From: Actinomycetes bacterium
GTDB taxonomy: Bacteria > Actinomycetota > Acidimicrobiia > Acidimicrobiales > RAAP-2
DNA: 64,000 bases
Direction: 5' to 3'
Assembly: GCA_021791895.1 (NCBI GenBank)
Contig: JAJYVS010000002.1
Span: 91,805 to 155,804 of the forward strand
Part shown: in pieces, positions 60,719-64,000 of the stretch
How positions within the stretch are numbered: position 1 is the first letter of the stretch
Layout of the letters: every line of letters begins with the position of its first letter
The notes under the pieces: model-generated
The model's input: the letters and a program-made list of their open reading frames with translations, nothing else
Database searches by the model: none
What the model was told of the DNA's origin: nothing
Made by a program: the position numbers and the translations under genes

Positions 60719-61633
60719 GTGATCGATGCACTCCCGGCCGCGGTCGAGGCGGCCTTCCCGTTCGAACCTCATTGGGTGAACGCCGGGGGATTCAACCTCC
60801 ACTACGTCGACGAGGGTCCCCGCTCGCCCGACGTCGTGCTCCTCCTGCACGGCAACCCGACATGGTCCTTCCTCTATCGCAAGATCATCCCCAAGGTGGC
60901 GGCGGCCGGTCACCGGGTCATCGCGCCGGACTTCCTCGGCTCAGGACGATCCGACCACGGCGACGCCGAGGGGCAGTACCAGATCACCCACCACGTTCGA
61001 CGGACCTTGACCGTGCTCGAGTCAGCCGGGGTCGAGCGGGCAGTGATGTTCTGCCAGGACTGGGGCGGTCCGATCGGCATGGGGTGTGCCCTGGCCAGGC
61101 CGAATCTCCTCTCGGGCCTGGGTCTCGGCAACACCTTCTGGGGAGAAGGATCGGAGTTCCACCACCGGGTGTTCCCATGGCGTGCACTGCATGGCCCCGT
61201 CGTCGGGCCGCTCTTCTTCAACCGACGACCGGTGTTCGTCGACGGAGCTCGCTTGGGGATGCCCTCCGAGGTCGCCACCGACCCGGTCGCTCAACTCGCC
61301 TACCGGCTCCCCTGGCAGGTCCACGGCTCCCAGCTCGGCACCCTGGCCTGGCCACGGGCCATCTCGCTCGGACCCGGACATCCGACCCAACCGCTGGCCG
61401 ACGCGCTCTGGGAGGCTCTCGGATCCTGGGACGTGCCGGTCCGGTTCGTATGGGGGGCCGCCGATCCGGTGTTCCCGTGGCACGAGCAGGGGGAGCGCCT
61501 TCGCGACCGCCTGCCCCGGGGTCACGGGTACGACCCGGTCGTCCTCCCCGAGGGCCGGCATTTCATCCAGGAGTTCGCACCGGACCAGATCGCCCAAGCC
61601 ATGATCGACCTCGCACGAGAGGGATTCGCGTGA
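60719..61633 (+). CDS. Haloalkane dehalogenase-like alpha/beta hydrolase
   Basis: The 304-residue protein has the motif HGNPTWSFLYR, with the halide-binding asparagine position, and nucleophile Asp114 in FCQDWGGPIG, with a tryptophan next to it as in dehalogenases. The likely acid is Asp249 (WGAADPVFPW) and the catalytic histidine is His281 (EGRHFIQE). An aspartate nucleophile followed by Trp is diagnostic of the haloalkane dehalogenase group, as opposed to serine esterases. The acid position after strand 7 fits subfamily I/III. The GTG start opens a two-gene unit: the next small gene begins in its stop codon. Natural substrate unknown. Confidence 0.88.
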   Translation: MIDALPAAVEAAFPFEPHWVNAGGFNLHYVDEGPRSPDVVLLLHGNPTWSFLYRKIIPKVAAAGHRVIAPDFLGSGRSDHGDAEGQYQITHHVRRTLTVLESAGVERAVMFCQDWGGPIGMGCALARPNLLSGLGLGNTFWGEGSEFHHRVFPWRALHGPVVGPLFFNRRPVFVDGARLGMPSEVATDPVAQLAYRLPWQVHGSQLGTLAWPRAISLGPGHPTQPLADALWEALGSWDVPVRFVWGAADPVFPWHEQGERLRDRLPRGHGYDPVVLPEGRHFIQEFAPDQIAQAMIDLAREGFA

Positions 61634-61959
61634 ACGACCCTCCCCTGATCCCCGAAGAGACGGTGCTCGTCGACGAGGGTGTCCCCGACGAGTTCCATGA
61701 CGCCGTCCGCGCACTCGGGTCCGAGTGGACGGCCCCCTCGGGACGACGGTACGGGCTCGTCCTCGCCGGGCGCCGGCTCGTCGTGACGAGACCGGCATCC
61801 CAGGCCTTCGCCCCGGCCGAGTCCGGTGAGGAGGTCGACCAAGACCTGCTCGCTCTGGGACAGGCGCTCTACGAGGCGCGAGGAGGGGACTGGGCAGCCG
61901 TCCGACTCGAACAGCTCGCGTTGGTCTGGAGTGGGGCGAACCGCAGGGACCTCGCCTAG
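61630..61959 (+). CDS. Hypothetical protein coupled to the dehalogenase-like gene
   Basis: This 109-residue protein starts at GTG 61630, overlapping the previous stop (GTGA). It reads VLVDEGVPDEFHDAVRALGS, YGLVLAGRRLVVTRPASQAF, and LLALGQALYEARGGDWAAVR, a mixed alpha/beta small protein with an acidic N-terminus and no cysteines. No family was recognised. Translational coupling to the dehalogenase-like gene suggests a functional link, perhaps as a partner or chaperone, but this is only inference from position. Confidence 0.6.
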   Translation: MNDPPLIPEETVLVDEGVPDEFHDAVRALGSEWTAPSGRRYGLVLAGRRLVVTRPASQAFAPAESGEEVDQDLLALGQALYEARGGDWAAVRLEQLALVWSGANRRDLA

Positions 61960-61962
61960 GAG

Positions 61963-61982
61963 TCGGGGCGACGGTGCCCCGA
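61963..61982 (+). terminator. Short hairpin after the dehalogenase-like operon
   Basis: TCGGGGC (61963-61969), a 6-base loop and GCCCCGA (61976-61982) form a 7-bp GC stem, three bases after the stop codon. No T-run follows. Confidence 0.5.
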
Positions 61983-62065
61983 GATGACCAGGACCCTCGT
62001 CTGTGGAGAAGATGCCCGTTGTCCTGAAGCGATGCCGGGCGCGTGGGTGCCCTCGAAGGTTGCCT

Positions 62066-62614
62066 TCAAAAGATCACGTGTGCGGTGGCCACCGTCCCGC
62101 CACGGCGACCGGGTGCGCGTTGTTCAGCCCAGTACAGGTTGGTGTGGGCGATCACCTTGTCCGGCGGCGGCGCACCGTACAGGCTCCAGTCCTCAGTCGT
62201 GTGCGCGTCACCGACAAGGGTGACGTCGTAGCCGCGAGTGAACGCACCGTGGATGGTCGAGCGAATGCAGGCATCGGTCTGGGCTCCGGCGACGACGATC
62301 CGGCCTACCCTTCGCTCGGCCAGCACGTTCTCAAGCTCGGTGTCCTCGAACGAGTCACCGTAGACCTTGTGCACGAGGGGCTCCGAATCCAACCGGAGCA
62401 GCTCTGGGACGTACTGCCAGCCCTCGCTGTCCCGCTGGAGGTCGGCGTCGGAGTGCTGGATCCAGACCACCGGCACCCCCGACGCCCGGGCCTTGTCGAT
62501 CAGGGTGTTGATGTTCTCGACCACCCGGTCACGATCGTGCGCGTTGGCCATCACAGAGTTCTGCACATCGATGACCAGCAGAGCGCTGGCCGGTCGATTC
62601 GAAAAAGTCGACAT
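62066..62614 (-). CDS. Isochorismatase-family cysteine hydrolase
   Basis: From ATG 62614, behind a GAGGAGGAGGAGATCC site, the protein has 182 residues with the isochorismatase-like triad: Asp in ALLVIDVQNSVM, Lys in VHKVYGDSFEDTEL, and Cys in VVAGAQTDACIRST with the preceding cis-peptide region. Family members hydrolyse amides such as nicotinamide, or isochorismate. The length and DACIRST pattern fit the YcaC/nicotinamidase-like group of unknown specificity. The longer open frame upstream (to 62716) is arginine-rich and rejected. It follows the broken DUF4389 gene on the same strand. Confidence 0.9.
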   Translation of the reverse strand: MSTFSNRPASALLVIDVQNSVMANAHDRDRVVENINTLIDKARASGVPVVWIQHSDADLQRDSEGWQYVPELLRLDSEPLVHKVYGDSFEDTELENVLAERRVGRIVVAGAQTDACIRSTIHGAFTRGYDVTLVGDAHTTEDWSLYGAPPPDKVIAHTNLYWAEQRAPGRRGGTVATAHVIF

Positions 62615-62747
62615 GGATCTCCTCCTCCTCCTCACCGGAAGGAATCGGCCGCGCCCGACGGCACCGTCTGGAGACGGCTCGAGCCCTGGTGGGGCCGGGG
62701 CCGCCGGCCCCGTCACACCTGGGCACGCGGCTGTTTGCCGCAGGACG

Positions 62748-63447
62748 TCACCCTACGCCGAACACGCCGGGCGTGCCGTGGCGACGGGATCGGGCCGCCA
62801 AGCGCATCTGACCCTGTGCCGGAGAACCGGGGGCGGCACCGCCGCCGTCGAATCGGAAGGGCGGGTACTCGTCACGCATCAGCGCGACGTAGGTGACCAC
62901 CGGAAGCACCACCGGTTGAGCCCCATCGTCACGTCGAAGAGCTGGGACGGGTAGCTACCGGTGAGCGCGAGCACCACGGCTCCGGCGAAAGCGAGGACGG
63001 CGATCACGCCAGCGCCGGCGGTGAAGTGCCATCCGCGAAGACCGCCACGACCAGGTAATGGAGGATGGCGAGCAACCACCACTTGACGAGGACAAGGCCT
63101 CGCGAGAGTCACTCGGGATAGATGACGTCGTAGTCGGCCCGATACGTCGGATCCGACTTCAGGCTGAAGGGTGGATACCGATCGGTGCCGAAGGCGTTTC
63201 CACCGTAGAAGGCGACCCTCCAGGTCCAGCGCAACACGCCGGCGTTGAACTCGAAGAGGGCACGGGGGTAGCGCGCCGTGACCAGGATCGAGATCCCGGC
63301 GGCCACGGTGAGGACGCTCATCTCGATCCAGAGTCCGACGAGACAGAGGAAGTGAGGGATCAGGAGGGCCCACTTGACGAGCCAGAACCAGCGGTTGATC
63401 GAAGCGTCGATCCGACCGTCACGGCGGGCCGGATAGGGCGGACTCAT
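62748..63447 (-). pseudogene. DUF4389 membrane protein, one nonsense codon and two frameshifts
   Basis: From ATG 63447 (MSPPYPARRDGR) the first repeat is intact: RWFWLVKWALLIPHFLCLVG, ISILVTARYPRALFEFNAGV and RWTWRVAFYGGNAFGTDRYP with the PPFSL end. The second repeat starts YDVIYPE, but TGA at 63109-63111 stands where arginine is expected. The same frame continues LSRGLVLVKWWLLAILHYLV. A shift near 63020 moves to WHFTAGAGVIAVLAFAGAVV, then another near 62905 to VVTYVALMRDEYPPFRFD. A complete gene would encode two DUF4389 repeats, about 230 residues, as is usual. It is either a pseudogene or error-rich sequence. Confidence 0.72.
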
Positions 63448-63575
63448 CGTGGAACCTCCTCGTAGCTCATCGACCATCTCTCGACCCGCGTTCGCCGTTC
63501 TCGGCCCCAGACAGGCTCCGGACCTCCCCTCAAGCGACGACCGATCTCCCGGCAACGCATCGGTGCAGACGATGG

Positions 63576-63836
63576 ATGCCGCGTACCGGCTCATCGAACA
63601 TCACCGGGCAGGCACCATCGACGTCGATCGGCCAGGTGGCCCGGGACTTCGACCTGACGGAGGCGGCGGTGCGGGAGTGGGTTTGCCAGGCCGAGGTCGA
63701 CGCCGGCGAGCGCCCCGGATTCAGCACCGAGGAGCGCCAGGAGCTGTCCCACCTGGGGCGGGAGAACCGCCGGCTCAGGGAGGACAACGAGGTGCTCAAG
63801 CGAGCGACGGCTTTCTTCGCGTTTCTGTCAACGTGA
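63576..63836 (+). pseudogene. IS3-family OrfA-type transposase fragment
   Basis: The frame reads IGQVARDFDLTEAAVREWVC, QAEVDAGERPGFSTEERQEL and GRENRRLREDNEVLKRATAF with FFA, the helix-turn-helix and leucine-zipper helix of IS3-type OrfA proteins. The N-terminal part (AAYRLIEHHRAGT-like) is in another frame, so the start is damaged. At KRATAFFA the family would continue KETR; here the sequence switches to another element at about 63820. It is likely inactive. Confidence 0.65.
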
Positions 63837-63900
63837 TGACGTCCTGACGGGTTGGCTCGTTGGACTTGAACCGGTTCGGCGGACAGGTTGGTTGTGTTGA

Positions 63901-64000
63901 TCATGCCGCCTGACGGTCGGCGTTGCCGTGGATCCTCGCTTCGTACTCGGTTGGGCTGAGGTAGCCGAGGGAGCTGTGCAGGCGGCGGGTGTTGTACCAA
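63901..64000 (-). CDS. IS3-family OrfB transposase, C-terminal end (cut by window)
   Basis: The minus strand from the window edge reads WYNTRRLHSSLGYLSPTEYE followed by ARIHGNADRQAA and stop TGA (63901-63903). The WYN.RR.HSSLGY.SP.EYE pattern is the extreme C-terminus of IS3-family OrfB DDE integrase-like transposases. The catalytic residues lie beyond the window. The element's terminal sequence seems to be TTGGACTTGAACCGGTTCGG (63869-63888), next to the broken OrfA fragment, so this copy probably inserted into or beside it. Confidence 0.8.
   Translation of the reverse strand, partial: WYNTRRLHSSLGYLSPTEYEARIHGNADRQAA

Noticed and set aside
1..64000. CRISPR arrays, tRNA/rRNA genes, prophage or replication origin
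   Set aside because: No regularly spaced repeats, RNA genes, phage structural genes or DnaA-box clusters were seen in reading the window.

Overview
The window is high-GC DNA with many GTG starts, dense coding and 1-4 nt overlaps between co-oriented genes. Its gene content is actinobacterial: a MhuD-like haem-degrading monooxygenase, DUF2630, PAC2, HelD, an F420-type LLM oxidoreductase, a stand-alone LigD polymerase domain and a CW_binding_2 protein. The overall picture resembles class Acidimicrobiia of the Actinomycetota; that placement is inference. No rRNA, tRNA, CRISPR array or replication origin was recognised.

Layout. 1-11.4 kb: housekeeping and catabolic genes, namely the end of a class V aminotransferase, a GNAT, MhuD, a frameshifted enoyl-CoA hydratase, a duplicated secreted protein, PAC2 facing a LigD polymerase domain, an acyl-CoA dehydrogenase, a BNR-repeat protein coupled to a MoaD/ThiS-like protein, an ECF sigma factor and a phosphoesterase. 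12.2-27.7 kb: a transport island. It starts with a branched-chain-amino-acid-type ABC system compressed into three chained genes (LivH-LivM fusion; MFS-LivF-LivG fusion; LivK-like lipoprotein). A two-gene heterodimeric ABC exporter and two divergent, closely related 570-residue secreted binding proteins follow. 28-32.4 kb: decayed insertion sequences, then a minus-strand operon of a cysteine-desulfurase-like enzyme, thioredoxin, PIG-L deacetylase and methyltransferase. 32.6-38.5 kb: a divergent SRPBCC/TetR pair around a perfect operator-like palindrome, a NatA/NatB-type ABC pair, DUF429 and a secreted DUF1906/CW_binding_2 protein. 38.7-54.1 kb: a broken ISL3 element, an HtrA-like protease, GH3, an acyl-CoA synthetase, an MFS pump, an LLM oxidoreductase, HelD with a structured leader, an M20 peptidase and a YjbR-like gene. 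54.1-56.7 kb: an IS110 remnant abutting a decaying sulfur module (sulfide:quinone oxidoreductase, DsrC/TusE-like, DsrE-like). 56.8-64 kb: a Baeyer-Villiger-like monooxygenase, a sirtuin, two alpha/beta hydrolases (one dehalogenase-like), a VOC protein, an isochorismatase, a broken DUF4389 gene and nested IS3 pieces.

The most unusual element is the three-gene importer at 12.18-18.92 kb: all five Liv functions are present, but the ATPases are fused in tandem behind a complete MFS-like membrane domain. Broken genes concentrate near insertion-sequence remnants, whereas long genes elsewhere are intact. This argues for local decay, although base-calling errors cannot be excluded for the enoyl-CoA hydratase and DUF4389 genes.
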